Part shown: positions 8,794 through 17,219 of the stretch, piece after piece
How positions within the stretch are numbered: position 1 is the stretch's first letter
Layout of the letters: each line of letters starts with the position of its first letter
Origin: Nocardioidaceae bacterium UBA4001
GTDB taxonomy: Bacteria; Actinomycetota; Actinomycetes; Propionibacteriales; Nocardioidaceae
Direction: 5' to 3'
NCBI GenBank assembly: GCA_002384855.1
Contig: DGBP01000062.1
Span: 1,930 to 65,929, forward strand
DNA length: 64,000 bases
Notes under the pieces: generated by a model
What the model saw: only the letters and a program-made list of their open reading frames with translations
The model's database searches: none
What the model was told of the DNA's origin: nothing
Position numbers and translations under genes: made by a program

Positions 8794-8972
8794 AAAAAGT
8801 TGACGGTCGCTTGACGGCGGCCACCTCGCGGACCTGTCTCTGGATCCCCGGCCGCGTCAACGGCCGCAGTTACGCGTAGTCCCTGTCCGGGATCCTGACC
8901 TCGTCCGGTCCCACCGACGGGCGGTCCTCCGCCGGGTGAGTCAAGTCTCATCCCGGTCGTTGACTTACGCAA

Positions 8973-8986
8973 GGGACCTTGGTCCC
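8973..8986. promoter_or_regulatory. Perfect DosR/DevR-like palindrome
   Basis: GGGAC-CTTG-GTCCC, a perfect 5-4-5 palindrome in the gap between the DsbA-like gene (ends at 9037) and the universal stress gene. It could act at a distance on the USP gene or drive a short minus-strand transcript. Confidence 0.5.
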
Positions 8987-9036
8987 TGGGCCACCCCGTC
9001 TGAGCGGGAGGTCCGGGGAAATCTGACCCGTTCGGA

Positions 9037-9816
9037 CTACTCGCCGAGGGCGTCCGCGATGGCCTTCTCGGTGTTGTCGAGGAGGTTCTGCGCGTCGGTG
9101 AACTCGACCTTCTCGCCGTTCACGGCGACGCTCGGCGTGCCGGTGAACCCGGCCTTCGACCAAGCCTCGGTCGCGTCCTCGATCCACGGCTCGTACTTGA
9201 GGTCCTCGATCGGGCCGCGGATCGCCTCCTCGTCGGCCCCGGCCTCGACGGCCATCTCGATCATCCGCTCATCGGAGATGCCCGCGCCGCCCTCCGCGGG
9301 CTGGTTGGCGAACAGCGCGTCGTGGAGCTCCACGGCCACCTCCGACCCTGCGGTGTCGAGGACGACCGCGAGGGCGTTCGCCGCGCGGGTGGAGTAGCGG
9401 TCCTTCGAGGCGCGGTCGAGGAAGGACACCACGTGGTACCTCACCTGCACGTCGCCGCCGGCGGCGTACTCCTTGAACGTGTCGGAGCTGACCGCCTCGA
9501 AGTCGCCGCAGTAGGGGCACATCATGTCCTCGTAGACGGTGACGGTGACGGGGGCGTCGTTGTCGCCGAGGGCGAGGGTGTACTCCTCCACCGCGTTGTC
9601 CGGCGGCGTGGAGGTCTGGTTCTCGCCGCCACCGCCCTGCTGCAGGCCGAACACGATCGCGACGACCACGATCAGGACACCGACGACCGCGCCGGCGACC
9701 ATCAGCATCCGGCTACGGCGCTCCTTCGCCTCCTGCTCCGCGCGGATCGCGGCCGCCCGCTCCGAGGCGCGCTCCATGTTGGCCTTCTTCGTGGCGTCGG
9801 ACTGCTTCTTGCTCAT
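9037..9816 (-). CDS. Membrane-anchored DsbA-family thiol oxidoreductase
   Basis: 259 residues. A basic N-terminus (MSKKQSDATKKANMERASER), one membrane span (LMVAGAVVGVLIVVVAIVFG), then a thioredoxin-fold DsbA domain with the active site CPYC in EDMMCPYCGDF. A cis-Pro is in FTGTPSVAVNG. It should act outside the membrane, making or isomerising disulfides in exported proteins. Its ATG overlaps the stop of the upstream MauE/DoxX gene in ATGA form, so the two work as a pair: MauE-like proteins re-oxidise or reduce such partners. Confidence 0.9.
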   Translation of the reverse strand: MSKKQSDATKKANMERASERAAAIRAEQEAKERRSRMLMVAGAVVGVLIVVVAIVFGLQQGGGGENQTSTPPDNAVEEYTLALGDNDAPVTVTVYEDMMCPYCGDFEAVSSDTFKEYAAGGDVQVRYHVVSFLDRASKDRYSTRAANALAVVLDTAGSEVAVELHDALFANQPAEGGAGISDERMIEMAVEAGADEEAIRGPIEDLKYEPWIEDATEAWSKAGFTGTPSVAVNGEKVEFTDAQNLLDNTEKAIADALGE

Positions 9817-10301
9817 CGGCTGGGTTCTCCGGTCGTGGTGCGGTCGGGCGTGCTGGCGTACAGGAGTCGATTGTCCATCGCCCACGGGGTCCGAGGTCGG
9901 ACAACGAGCCAGACCGAGGCGAAGAGGAGACCAAGGTCCCGTGCTATCTCCCACGGGTACTTCTCGGTGGCGTTCGCGTCGTAGCCTCCGCCTCCGAAGC
10001 ATCCGCAGTCGATCTGGAGCCCTCGCGCCCAGGCGGCGGAGATCCCGACGATGAAGGCGACGAAGAGTACGGCGGACACGGCCGCGCTGGGTCGGACGGC
10101 GAGCCCGACGACGAGGAGGAGGCCGACCACGAGCTCGACGACGGGGAGCGCGTGGCCCACGGGGGGAACGACCGCCTCGGGCAGGAGCTGGTAGGCACGG
10201 ACGGCCCGCACGCTCGAGGCCAGGTCCGGGATCTTGAGCAGGGCGGCAACGATCCACACGCCACCGACGAGCATGCGTGCTGCGAAGCCGATCCACCCCA
10301 T
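9813..10301 (-). CDS. MauE/DoxX-family redox membrane protein
   Basis: 162 residues with four membrane helices. A CGC motif sits in LQIDCGCFGGGGYD between helices, the likely redox centre of MauE-type proteins. MauE-like proteins are thought to pass electrons to or from periplasmic thioredoxin-fold partners. The overlap with the DsbA-like gene downstream supports this. It is divergent from orn, with 53 bp between the starts. Confidence 0.85.
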   Translation of the reverse strand: MGWIGFAARMLVGGVWIVAALLKIPDLASSVRAVRAYQLLPEAVVPPVGHALPVVELVVGLLLVVGLAVRPSAAVSAVLFVAFIVGISAAWARGLQIDCGCFGGGGYDANATEKYPWEIARDLGLLFASVWLVVRPRTPWAMDNRLLYASTPDRTTTGEPSR

Positions 10302-10354
10302 GACCTGTGATGCTAGAGAGAGCTGCTGAGGAGACCCTGAGTAGGGTGCTAGGC

Positions 10355-11047
10355 GTGAATGACCGTCTGGTGTGGATCGACTGTGAGATGACCGGCCTCG
10401 ACCTCGGCGCGGATGCGCTGATCGAGGTCGCCGCCCTCGTCACGGACTTCGAGCTCAACGTCCTCGGCGAGGGCGTCGACGTCGTGATCAAGCCTCCCCA
10501 GGAGGCGATCGACCAGATGGACGAGTTCGTGCGCAACATGCACACCGTCTCGGGACTGCTCGAGGAGCTCGACAACGGCGTCACGTTGCGCGAGGCCGAG
10601 GAGCAGGTGCTCTCCTACATCCGGGACCACTGCCCCGACGGCAGCCGGCCACCGCTGGCCGGCAACACCGTCGCCACGGACCGGGCGTTCCTGCAGCGGG
10701 ACATGTCCGAGCTCGAGGGGTTCCTCCACTACCGCATCGTCGACGTCTCCTCGATCAAGGAGCTGTCGCGGCGGTGGTACCCCCGGGCCTACTTCAACTC
10801 CCCGCCGAAGACCGGCAACCACCGGGCGCTCGCCGACATCCAGGAGAGCATCGAGGAGCTGCGCTACTACCGGGCGGCGGTCTTCGTCCCCCCGCCCGGC
10901 CCCGACTCCTCCGCCGCCAAGGCGCTCGCCGCGGAGCACGGCGGCTCGCTCACCGGGGCCGGCGGTGAGGACGTCGCCGAGGCAGAGTCGGTCGACCCGG
11001 GGGCACCGCCCGTGGGGGAACAAACCCCCGGTCAGAACGGTTCCTGA
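10355..11047 (+). CDS. orn: Oligoribonuclease (DEDDh 3'-5' exonuclease)
   Basis: 230 residues. Orn degrades 2-5-nt RNAs and the dinucleotides pGpG and pApA, finishing RNA decay and cyclic dinucleotide turnover. The DEDDh residues are in place: WIDCEMTGLD, an Asp in NTVATDRAFL, and His/Asp in GNHRALADI. The start is the GTG at 10355, since the proteins of this family begin a few residues before the first catalytic motif. About 45 C-terminal residues are a disordered acidic extension. tRNA-His follows. Confidence 0.95.
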   Translation: MNDRLVWIDCEMTGLDLGADALIEVAALVTDFELNVLGEGVDVVIKPPQEAIDQMDEFVRNMHTVSGLLEELDNGVTLREAEEQVLSYIRDHCPDGSRPPLAGNTVATDRAFLQRDMSELEGFLHYRIVDVSSIKELSRRWYPRAYFNSPPKTGNHRALADIQESIEELRYYRAAVFVPPPGPDSSAAKALAAEHGGSLTGAGGEDVAEAESVDPGAPPVGEQTPGQNGS

Positions 11048-11126
11048 AAACAGGTACACTTCTCATCGCTCGGCTTCTCGTGGCGATCGCCAGGAGGAGC
11101 CGACGTGACCGACAGGTCACGACATG

Positions 11127-11202
11127 GTGGGCGTAGCTCAGTTGGTAGAGCACCTGGTTGTGGTCCAGGAAGTCGCGGGTTCAAGTCCCGTCGTTCACCC
11201 CA
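11127..11202 (+). tRNA. tRNA-His, anticodon GTG
   Basis: A 76-nt gene including encoded CCA. Acceptor GTGGGCG / CGTTCAC, anticodon loop TTGTGGT, T arm GCGGG-TTCAAGT-CCCGT. The base before position 1 is G (11126) and the discriminator is C, as expected for the extra G-1:C73 pair of tRNA-His. Confidence 0.96.
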
Positions 11203-11207
11203 GACGA

Positions 11208-11238
11208 GAAGCCCCATCCGCCTCGCGGGTGGGGCTTC
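11208..11238. terminator. Terminator between tRNA-His and a converging gene
   Basis: A 13-bp stem with one G-T pair (GAAGCCCCATCCG / CGGGTGGGGCTTC) and a 5-nt loop, 5 bp after the tRNA. It would serve both strands. Confidence 0.7.
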
Positions 11239-11244
11239 CTCGTG

Positions 11245-11631
11245 TCAGCGGCAGGCGCCGACGGTCCACACGTCGTCGGCCGCGGAGATGCTCTCGGCCC
11301 GCCGGAGGGCCTCCCCCAGCGACATCCTCTGCAGGTCGCCGTTGCGGCGCAGCACGACCACCGACGCGGGGACTTGCGTGGTCGACCAGGCAGCAACCCC
11401 GACACAGTGGGGGAAGCGTCGCGCGTGCTCGTCGGTCCAGTCCAGGTGCGACCGGGTCGCGCTCAGGGCGCTCTCGCCGCCGCGGGGTGGTTCGCCGATG
11501 TCGGCGAGCAGAGCCGGCGGTGCGACGTACAGGACGACGACCGCCCACGCGAGGCCGGCCACGGTCAGCGAGCGGCTGAGGTGCTCGACGAGGGTGCGTC
11601 GGCGGCGATGCACCCGTTGCCCCTTGTCCAC
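11245..11631 (-). CDS. Small membrane-anchored or secreted protein of unknown function
   Basis: 128 residues from a GTG. Basic N-terminus, one membrane span (LTVAGLAWAVVVLYVAPPAL), then about 85 exported residues with two Cys (in FPHCVGVAA and the C-terminal VGACR) that could form a disulfide. No domain recognised. The gene is convergent with tRNA-His. The start is weakly supported by its ribosome site. Confidence 0.6.
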   Translation of the reverse strand: MDKGQRVHRRRRTLVEHLSRSLTVAGLAWAVVVLYVAPPALLADIGEPPRGGESALSATRSHLDWTDEHARRFPHCVGVAAWSTTQVPASVVVLRRNGDLQRMSLGEALRRAESISAADDVWTVGACR

Positions 11632-11677
11632 ACCTGCTCAACGGGCAGGCGTGAGGGGGGTTACGGGTGCGGGGTGC

Positions 11678-12637
11678 TCAGAGGCCGTGGGCGGCGGGGA
11701 TCTGCCCGAGACGGCCCTTCTGGAAGTCCTCGTAGGCCTGCCTCACCTCGGCCTTGGTGTTCATCACGAACGGCCCGGCCCAGGCGATCGACTCCCTGAT
11801 CGGGCGGCCACCGAGCACGACCACGTCCAGCGCTGGTGAACGGCTCTCCTGGGCACGGTTCGCGGCGAGGGTGACGAAGTCGCCGCGGCCGAGGACGGCG
11901 AGCTGACCGGCGCGGAGCGGACGCCGCTCGGTGCCGACCGTGCCCTCACCGCTGAGCACGTAGACGAGCGCGTTGAACTCGTGGTCCCACGGCAGGTCCA
12001 GCGTGGCGGTCGGCTGGACGGTGGCGTGCAGCATGGTCATCGGGGTGTACGTCGACCCGGGACCGCGCCGACCGGCCACTTCCCCGGCGATGACCCGCAC
12101 GAGGGCGCCGGCGTCCGCGCTGGTGGCGAGGCCCACCTGGCCTGCCCGGAGGTCCTGGTAGCGCGGCTGGGCGAGCTTCTGCTCACGCGGGAGGTTGACC
12201 CACAGCTGGAGGCCGTGGAAGAGGCCGCCCTTCTGCACCAGCCACTCCGGCGGCGCCTCGATGTGGAGCAGCCCTCCCCCGGCGGTCATCCACTGCGTGT
12301 CGCCGTTGGTGATCGAGCCACCGCCGCCGTGGGAGTCGGCGTGGTCCATGACCCCGTCGATCATGTAGGTCACGGTCTCGAAGCCCCGGTGCGGGTGCCA
12401 CGAGGTGCCCTTGGGCTCGCCGGGGGCGTACTCCACCTCCCCCATCTGGTCCATGTGGATGAAGGGGTCGAGCAGCTGGAGGTCGACGCCCGCGAAGACG
12501 CGCCGGACGGGGAAGCCCTCGCCCTCGTAGCCGCGCGGCGCGTCGGTGACCTGGACGACCGGCCGGACGGTGTCGCCGAGGCCGGGGGCCTTGATGCGGG
12601 GCAGGACGGTGAGGTCGTCGACGGTGAGAGCTGGCAT
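11678..12637 (-). CDS. Pirin family protein (bicupin)
   Basis: 319 residues. Pirins are two-cupin-domain iron proteins; some are quercetinases and some are redox regulators. The metal-binding N-terminal cupin motif is clear: HPHRGFETVTYMIDG and later HIEAPPEW. The second cupin lies at about 190-290. The start at 12637 has a GGGAGG site. The gene is divergent from the PYROXD2-like oxidoreductase, with 75 bp between starts. No operator recognised. Confidence 0.9.
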   Translation of the reverse strand: MPALTVDDLTVLPRIKAPGLGDTVRPVVQVTDAPRGYEGEGFPVRRVFAGVDLQLLDPFIHMDQMGEVEYAPGEPKGTSWHPHRGFETVTYMIDGVMDHADSHGGGGSITNGDTQWMTAGGGLLHIEAPPEWLVQKGGLFHGLQLWVNLPREQKLAQPRYQDLRAGQVGLATSADAGALVRVIAGEVAGRRGPGSTYTPMTMLHATVQPTATLDLPWDHEFNALVYVLSGEGTVGTERRPLRAGQLAVLGRGDFVTLAANRAQESRSPALDVVVLGGRPIRESIAWAGPFVMNTKAEVRQAYEDFQKGRLGQIPAAHGL

Positions 12638-12712
12638 GCCTCCCAGAGTAGTCAAATCTTCAACAGTTATCCAGGGGCGAGCTCCTCCGGTCCGGACAGG
12701 TAGCGTGCACCC

Positions 12713-14296
12713 GTGACCAACGGCAGCAACCAGAGCACCTATGACGTCGTGATCGTCGGAGGTGGCCACAACGGCCTCACCTCCGCGGCCTACCTCGCCC
12801 GGGAGGGCCTCTCCGTCCTCCTCCTCGAGCGCCTCCCCCACACCGGTGGCGCCGCGGTCAGCACCGAGGCGTTCCCCGGCCTCGACGCTCGCATCTCCCG
12901 GTACTCCTACCTCGTCAGCCTCCTTCCGGAGCGGATCATCGAGGACCTCGGGCTCGAGCTCGAGCTGAGGTCGAGGCGGACGGCGTCGTACACCCCGGTC
13001 GTGCGCGACGGCAGCCACACCGGCCTGCTGGTCGAGCGCCCGGAGGGCACGCTCACCGCCGAGTCGTTCCGTGCGCTGACCGGGTCCGACACGGAGTACG
13101 ACGCCTGGCAGGAGTTCTACGGCGAGGTCACCGACTTCGCCCAGGCCGTCGCGCCCACGCTGCTCGAGCCGCTCCGCACCGAGAAGGAGATGCGCGAGCT
13201 CGTCGAGGCCGACCTGTGGGACGCGCTGGTGACCCACCCGCTCGGCAAGGTCATCGAGGAGAGGTTCACCGACGACACCGTGCGGGGCGTGGTGGCCACC
13301 GACGCGGTGATCGGCACCTTCGCCGGGATGAACGACCCGTCGCTGGTCCAGAACCGGTGCTTCCTGTACCACGTCGTCGGCAACGGGACCGGCGAGTGGC
13401 GGGTGCCGGTCGGCGGCATGGGGGCGGTCACCGCCGCACTCACGAAGGCCGCGACGGACGCCGGGGCGGAGATCGTCACCGGGGCCGGGGTCAGCCGGAT
13501 CGCCGCCGACGGCCGCACGGCGAGGACCACCTGGCACGACGGCACCTCGGAGCACACCGTCGAGTCCCGTTGGGTGCTCGCCAACGTCGCACCGTGGGTG
13601 CTCCAGATCCTGCTCGGCGAGGAGCCCGGCGAGGCCCCGCAGGGTGCCCAGCTGAAGATCAACCTGCTGCTCGACCGGCTCCCCCGTCTGAAGTCGGGCG
13701 CGGACCCGGAGGTCGCCTTCGCGGGGACCTTCCACGTCGGCGAGGACTACAGCCGGCTGCAGACCGCCTACGACGAGGCCGCTGCCGGCAAGATCCCCAC
13801 GGTGCCGCCCGGCGAGCTGTACTGCCACTCCCTCACCGACCCCTCGATCCTGGGGAGCCACGCCGGGTCCGGCAAGCAGACGCTGACCTACTTCGGGGTG
13901 CACATGCCCGCAGCCCTCTTCGAGAAGGACCGCGAGGCCCGGCGCGACGAGGCGGTCGAGCGGGTCCTCGACGCGATCAACGAGCACCTCGAGGAGCCGC
14001 TCGAGTCCTGCCTTGCCCTCGACGGCGAGGGGCGGCCCTGCCTGGAGGCCAAGACCCCGCAGGACGTCGACGAGGCGCTCGCGATGCCCGGCGGCCACAT
14101 CTTCCACGGCGACCTGTCCTGGCCCTGGGCCCCCAACCGCGCCCGGATGGACTCCCCGGCCCAGCGCTGGGGCGTCGCCACCGACCTCGACAACGTGCTG
14201 CTCTGCGGCGCGGGCGCCCGGCGGGGCGGCGGGGTCAGCGGGATCGGCGGCCACAACGCGGCGCAGGCCGTGCTCGAGGCCCACCGCAACGGCTGA
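12713..14296 (+). CDS. FAD-dependent oxidoreductase, PYROXD2/phytoene-desaturase-like
   Basis: 527 residues from a GTG. The N-terminal dinucleotide-binding motif is VVIVGGGHNGLTSAAYLARE, followed by the acidic end of beta-2 in LLLERL. The C-terminal FAD motif is near LLCGAGARRGGGVSGIGGHN. The length and the GGGHNGL start match the PYROXD2/CrtI-like amine oxidase superfamily. The substrate is unknown, and there are no carotenoid genes nearby, so a phytoene role is not supported. Confidence 0.85.
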   Translation: MTNGSNQSTYDVVIVGGGHNGLTSAAYLAREGLSVLLLERLPHTGGAAVSTEAFPGLDARISRYSYLVSLLPERIIEDLGLELELRSRRTASYTPVVRDGSHTGLLVERPEGTLTAESFRALTGSDTEYDAWQEFYGEVTDFAQAVAPTLLEPLRTEKEMRELVEADLWDALVTHPLGKVIEERFTDDTVRGVVATDAVIGTFAGMNDPSLVQNRCFLYHVVGNGTGEWRVPVGGMGAVTAALTKAATDAGAEIVTGAGVSRIAADGRTARTTWHDGTSEHTVESRWVLANVAPWVLQILLGEEPGEAPQGAQLKINLLLDRLPRLKSGADPEVAFAGTFHVGEDYSRLQTAYDEAAAGKIPTVPPGELYCHSLTDPSILGSHAGSGKQTLTYFGVHMPAALFEKDREARRDEAVERVLDAINEHLEEPLESCLALDGEGRPCLEAKTPQDVDEALAMPGGHIFHGDLSWPWAPNRARMDSPAQRWGVATDLDNVLLCGAGARRGGGVSGIGGHNAAQAVLEAHRNG

Positions 14297-14310
14297 CCGC
14301 TGCGGGGCCC

Positions 14311-15024
14311 TCAGATCTGGCTGGGGTTCACCTGCATGATCGGCTGGGTCGTGGGCTGCGCCGAGCCACCGAGCGGCTCCACCGTGATCGCGACCTCGGT
14401 GTCGGGGCCGGGCATCTCCATCGAGGCGCCCTTCTCCGGCTCCAGGACGGCGACCGACTGCATCTGCTGCCCCTGCACCGACCACAGCTGGTAGACGTGC
14501 TCCTCGTCGAGGGCGGGCAGCTCGTCGGTGTCGACGGCCATCTGGTTCAGGCCCGGCGAGGCCGCCACCGAGATCCGGCCGCCGTTCTCGGTCTCCATGG
14601 TCGCCGTCTGCGCGTCGTCGGCCTCGAAGACCTTCACGACGCCCTCGGCGAGCTGGACCTGCTCGCTCTCACCACCGATCTGCGCGATGCCGACCGCTCC
14701 GGCGGCGACCAGGACAATCGCGGCCGCGGCCATCATCATCCGGCGTCCCCAGCGGTGCGGCGGGACCTCGACGACGGTGCCGCCACCCGTGCGAGGCGGC
14801 TGCTGCGGGGTCCGGTCGGCGGCGGCCAGCACCCGCTGCCTGAGGTGCGCGGGTGGCGCCACGGCCTCCGCCTGCCCCATCGCCGCGGCGGCAGCCTGCA
14901 GCTCCTGGACCTCCTGCCGGCAGACCGCGCACTCCTCGAGGTGCCGGCGGAACTGCTCGGCCTCCTCCGGGCTCAGCGCGTGCAGAGCGAAGGCGCCGGA
15001 GAGCGTGTGAAGCTCGGTGCTCAT
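14311..15024 (-). CDS. rskA: Anti-sigma-K factor RskA
   Basis: 237 residues. Residues 1-80 form the cytoplasmic anti-sigma domain with the zinc-finger-like H-x3-C-x2-C motif in RRHLEECAVCRQE. One membrane span (MMMAAAAIVLVAAGAVGIAQ) leads to an exported RskA C-terminal domain (about 120-235). RskA holds SigK at the membrane and is cut by regulated proteolysis to release it. Its ATG overlaps the sigK stop (ATGA). Confidence 0.93.
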   Translation of the reverse strand: MSTELHTLSGAFALHALSPEEAEQFRRHLEECAVCRQEVQELQAAAAAMGQAEAVAPPAHLRQRVLAAADRTPQQPPRTGGGTVVEVPPHRWGRRMMMAAAAIVLVAAGAVGIAQIGGESEQVQLAEGVVKVFEADDAQTATMETENGGRISVAASPGLNQMAVDTDELPALDEEHVYQLWSVQGQQMQSVAVLEPEKGASMEMPGPDTEVAITVEPLGGSAQPTTQPIMQVNPSQI

Positions 15025-15599
15025 CGTGCCCCCTCCAGGCAGTCGCGAAGACGGATCAGACCGTCCCTCATCCTCGTCTTGATCGTGGGTAGTGGCTTGT
15101 CCAGCAGGGTCGCCACCTCGCCGTACGTGTATCCGTTGAAGTACGCCAGCCGCACGGACTCGAGCTGGAGCTCGGTCAAGGTGTCCAGGCACTCGCGCAC
15201 CGCACCGTGCTCCTCCGCCGTGATCAGGGCGTCCGCGGGCCCGTCGTACGAGACCTCGTCGGGCGCCCCCTGGTGGTCCTGTCGCTTCTGAGCCTCGGAG
15301 CGGCGTACGGCGTCGACCGCACGTCGGTGGGCGATGGTCATCACCCAGGTCCGGGCCCTCCCCCGCGCAGCGTCGAACGACGTCGCCTTGCGCCACACGT
15401 CGAGGAACACCTCCTGCGTGACGTCCTCGGCCCTCGTCGGGTCGCGGACGACGCGCCGCGCCAGCCCGTAGACGGCCGGGGAGAGCTCGTCGTACAACCC
15501 CGCGAACGCCTGCGAGTCGCCCCGAGCCGCTCGCTGCATCAGGTCGTCGACGTCGACCGGCTCCCCTCGGGACACCAGCCGCAGCTCGGGCTCGGACAT
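15021..15599 (-). CDS. sigK: ECF sigma factor SigK
   Basis: 192 residues. Region 2 in LYDELSPAVYGLARRVVRDP and TQEVFLDVWRKA; region 4 in YNGYTY-type text YFNGYTYGEVATLLDKPLPT. The direct overlap with rskA identifies the subgroup. In mycobacteria SigK controls secreted antigens through redox-sensitive RskA cleavage; targets here are unknown. It is divergent from the ArsR-family gene. Confidence 0.92.
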   Translation of the reverse strand: MSEPELRLVSRGEPVDVDDLMQRAARGDSQAFAGLYDELSPAVYGLARRVVRDPTRAEDVTQEVFLDVWRKATSFDAARGRARTWVMTIAHRRAVDAVRRSEAQKRQDHQGAPDEVSYDGPADALITAEEHGAVRECLDTLTELQLESVRLAYFNGYTYGEVATLLDKPLPTIKTRMRDGLIRLRDCLEGAR

Positions 15600-15695
15600 C
15601 GGGCCTCCTGGGCAGAAACGGCAACGGCACGGGGTCGTGCTCGCGACTCTAGTTCGACCTGGGCCCGACTGCGGATGGGTCGCGCCGGAAAGATC

Positions 15696-15742
15696 TTGAC
15701 AGACCGCCCGAGCTGGCGGGACATTTAACCGCCTTGTTAAAT
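15696..15742 (+). promoter_or_regulatory. Promoter with ArsR-type operator
   Basis: A TTGACA -35 element at 15696-15701 is followed at -10 distance by an AT-rich perfect palindrome, ATTTAAC-CGCCTT-GTTAAAT, at 15723-15742. In a GC-rich genome this stands out. It lies 19 bp before the ArsR-family start, so autorepression is the simple reading. Confidence 0.65.
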
Positions 15743-15761
15743 AACGAGAGAGTTGAACACG

Positions 15762-16103
15762 ATGGCGGCGGACCGGCTGAGCGCGATCTTCTCCGCCCTG
15801 GCCGACCCCACCCGAAGAGCGATCCTGGCCCGGCTGGCCGAGGGCGACGCGACGGTCTCGGAGCTGGCGCAGCCGTTCTCGATCAGCCTCCCGGCGATCT
15901 CGCGGCACCTCAAGGTCCTCGAGCAGGCGGGCCTGATCACGCGGACCCGCTCGGCCCAGTGGCGGTCGAGCAGCCTGCGGACCGAGGCGCTGCGCGAGGT
16001 CCTGGACTGGATGGAGCCGTACCACGAGCTGTGGGACGCCCGGCTCGACCGGCTCGACGCACATCTGAGGCGCATGCAGGACCACGACGCCGACGGGGCC
16101 TGA
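15762..16103 (+). CDS. ArsR-family transcriptional repressor
   Basis: 113 residues, a winged helix-turn-helix: ALADPTRRAILARLAEG, then VSELAQPFSISLPAISRHLK. It lacks the Cys metal site of true ArsR/SmtB proteins and belongs to the group paired with AHSA1/SRPBCC proteins. I chose ATG 15762 over a TTG at 15753 because the AGAGAG site sits at proper distance only for the ATG. It likely represses its own operon through the palindrome just upstream. The SRPBCC gene follows 27 bp later. Confidence 0.9.
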   Translation: MAADRLSAIFSALADPTRRAILARLAEGDATVSELAQPFSISLPAISRHLKVLEQAGLITRTRSAQWRSSSLRTEALREVLDWMEPYHELWDARLDRLDAHLRRMQDHDADGA

Positions 16104-16130
16104 CCGCCGGCGAGACAGAGAGGCACGACC

Positions 16131-16592
16131 ATGGCAGAGCTACATCTCGAGCGCGTCTTCGACGCCCCGCGCGAGCTGGTGTGGAAGGCGTTCACCGACC
16201 CCGACCAGGTCTCGGCCTGGTTCGGACCCGTCGGCTACTCGGTCCCCCGGGAGACCGTGGACATGGACGTCCGGGTGGGCGGTCATGAGCGGTTCGAGAT
16301 GGTGGCCGACAGTCCCGACGCACCGCCCGGCGGACCCGTCAACGCCACCTTCACCGAGGTGGTCCCCCACGAGCTGCTCGTCGCCGATGAGCACCTCGAG
16401 GGCGAGATGGCCGAGCTGTTCGGCTCCGAGCTGATCACGATGCGGCTGGCGTTCCACGACGAGGAGGGCGGCAAGACCCGGCTCGTCCTCGACCAGGGCC
16501 CTTACAGCGAGGAGATGAGCAGCGGCGCCGGCGAGGGATGGTCCAGCTCGTTCACCAAGCTCGACGCCCTGCTTGCAGGGGCAACGGCCTGA
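16131..16592 (+). CDS. SRPBCC/AHSA1-family protein
   Basis: 153 residues, one START-like hydrophobic-cavity domain. Typical openings ERVFDAPRELVWKAFTDPDQ and WFGPVGYSVP are present. These proteins are found with ArsR-like repressors and may bind a small hydrophobic ligand; the ligand is unknown. Its stop is followed by a strong hairpin. Confidence 0.9.
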   Translation: MAELHLERVFDAPRELVWKAFTDPDQVSAWFGPVGYSVPRETVDMDVRVGGHERFEMVADSPDAPPGGPVNATFTEVVPHELLVADEHLEGEMAELFGSELITMRLAFHDEEGGKTRLVLDQGPYSEEMSSGAGEGWSSSFTKLDALLAGATA

Positions 16593-16602
16593 TCCAGACC
16601 CC

Positions 16603-16632
16603 GGCCGGCACCGTCTCCTGCCGGTGCCGGCC
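16603..16632 (+). terminator. Terminator after the ArsR/SRPBCC operon
   Basis: Perfect 11-bp stem GGCCGGCACCG / CGGTGCCGGCC with an 8-nt loop, 11 bp after the SRPBCC stop codon. Confidence 0.75.
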
Positions 16633-16691
16633 GTCCCGCCGCCTCGATTTCGTGTGCGGCGAGGGTGTTGCTAGAGTCCTACTCGCTTCGC

Positions 16692-16764
<73 letters not shown>

Positions 16765-16773
16765 CAAAACCCC

Positions 16774-16808
16774 AGGTCAGACGCCCTCACGGTGTCTGAC
16801 CTTCTTTC
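16774..16808 (+). terminator. Intrinsic terminator after tRNA-Lys
   Basis: 9-bp stem AGGTCAGAC / GTCTGACCT followed by TCTTTCTT, the most classical rho-independent terminator in the window. Confidence 0.85.
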
Positions 16809-17219
16809 TTCAGCGTGGTTTGCGTGGCTCATTCGTCGTCCGGGACTGCGGGATCGGGTGCTCGAGCGCGGTGACCACGGGTGAGTTGTCGGGCGCCCGC
16901 CCGTGTATTCGTCCGGGTCATCGGCGGCGTGCGTGGCCACGCTGGTCGGCAACGAGCGCGAGGACAGCCCAGCTTCGCCCAGGACCCTGAACGTGGCCCA
17001 TGCCGAGGTCCAATCGGGACCCGCGCCGGTAGGAGGCCGGCGCACCGCGCGCTCACGTCACGCTCAACCCGAGGTTGCCGCTCACGGCGAGGTGGCCTCG
17101 GTCCTCGAGCAGGGCTGTCCCTCTCGCAGCGGCCGGTCTGTGCCCCGACCTCGACCGCCTCCCCGCGCGCCGGCACGAAAGCCAGTCGGTCCTCGAGGGT
17201 TCCTCGTTAGGCTCTGACC
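16809..17219. other. 411-bp stretch without a recognised gene
   Basis: Lies between the tRNA-Lys terminator and cheB. Frames present on both strands look like GC-rich noise; one on the minus strand runs into the tRNA and gives the familiar false peptide from tRNA antisense. No repeats or clear operators were seen. It should contain the promoter of the cheB operon. Confidence 0.5.

Larger units (their letters stand above)
8599..9036. other. 438-bp stretch without a confident gene; regulatory-looking
   Basis: Between two minus-strand genes. It holds two DosR-like palindromes (8688-8701, 8973-8986) and a perfect 13-bp hairpin (8761-8793). On the minus strand a 24-codon frame at 8944-8870, starting with TTG, encodes a peptide ending DEVRIPDRDYA with normal GC-rich codon use. 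It starts 29 nt after the perfect box. I cannot say whether it is translated. No tRNA-like fold was seen. Confidence 0.5.

Noticed and set aside
9927..9940. Another DosR-like box (GAGAC-CAAG-GTCCC)
   Set aside because: It lies inside the MauE/DoxX coding sequence and has no promoter context; it shows that one-mismatch sites also arise by chance.
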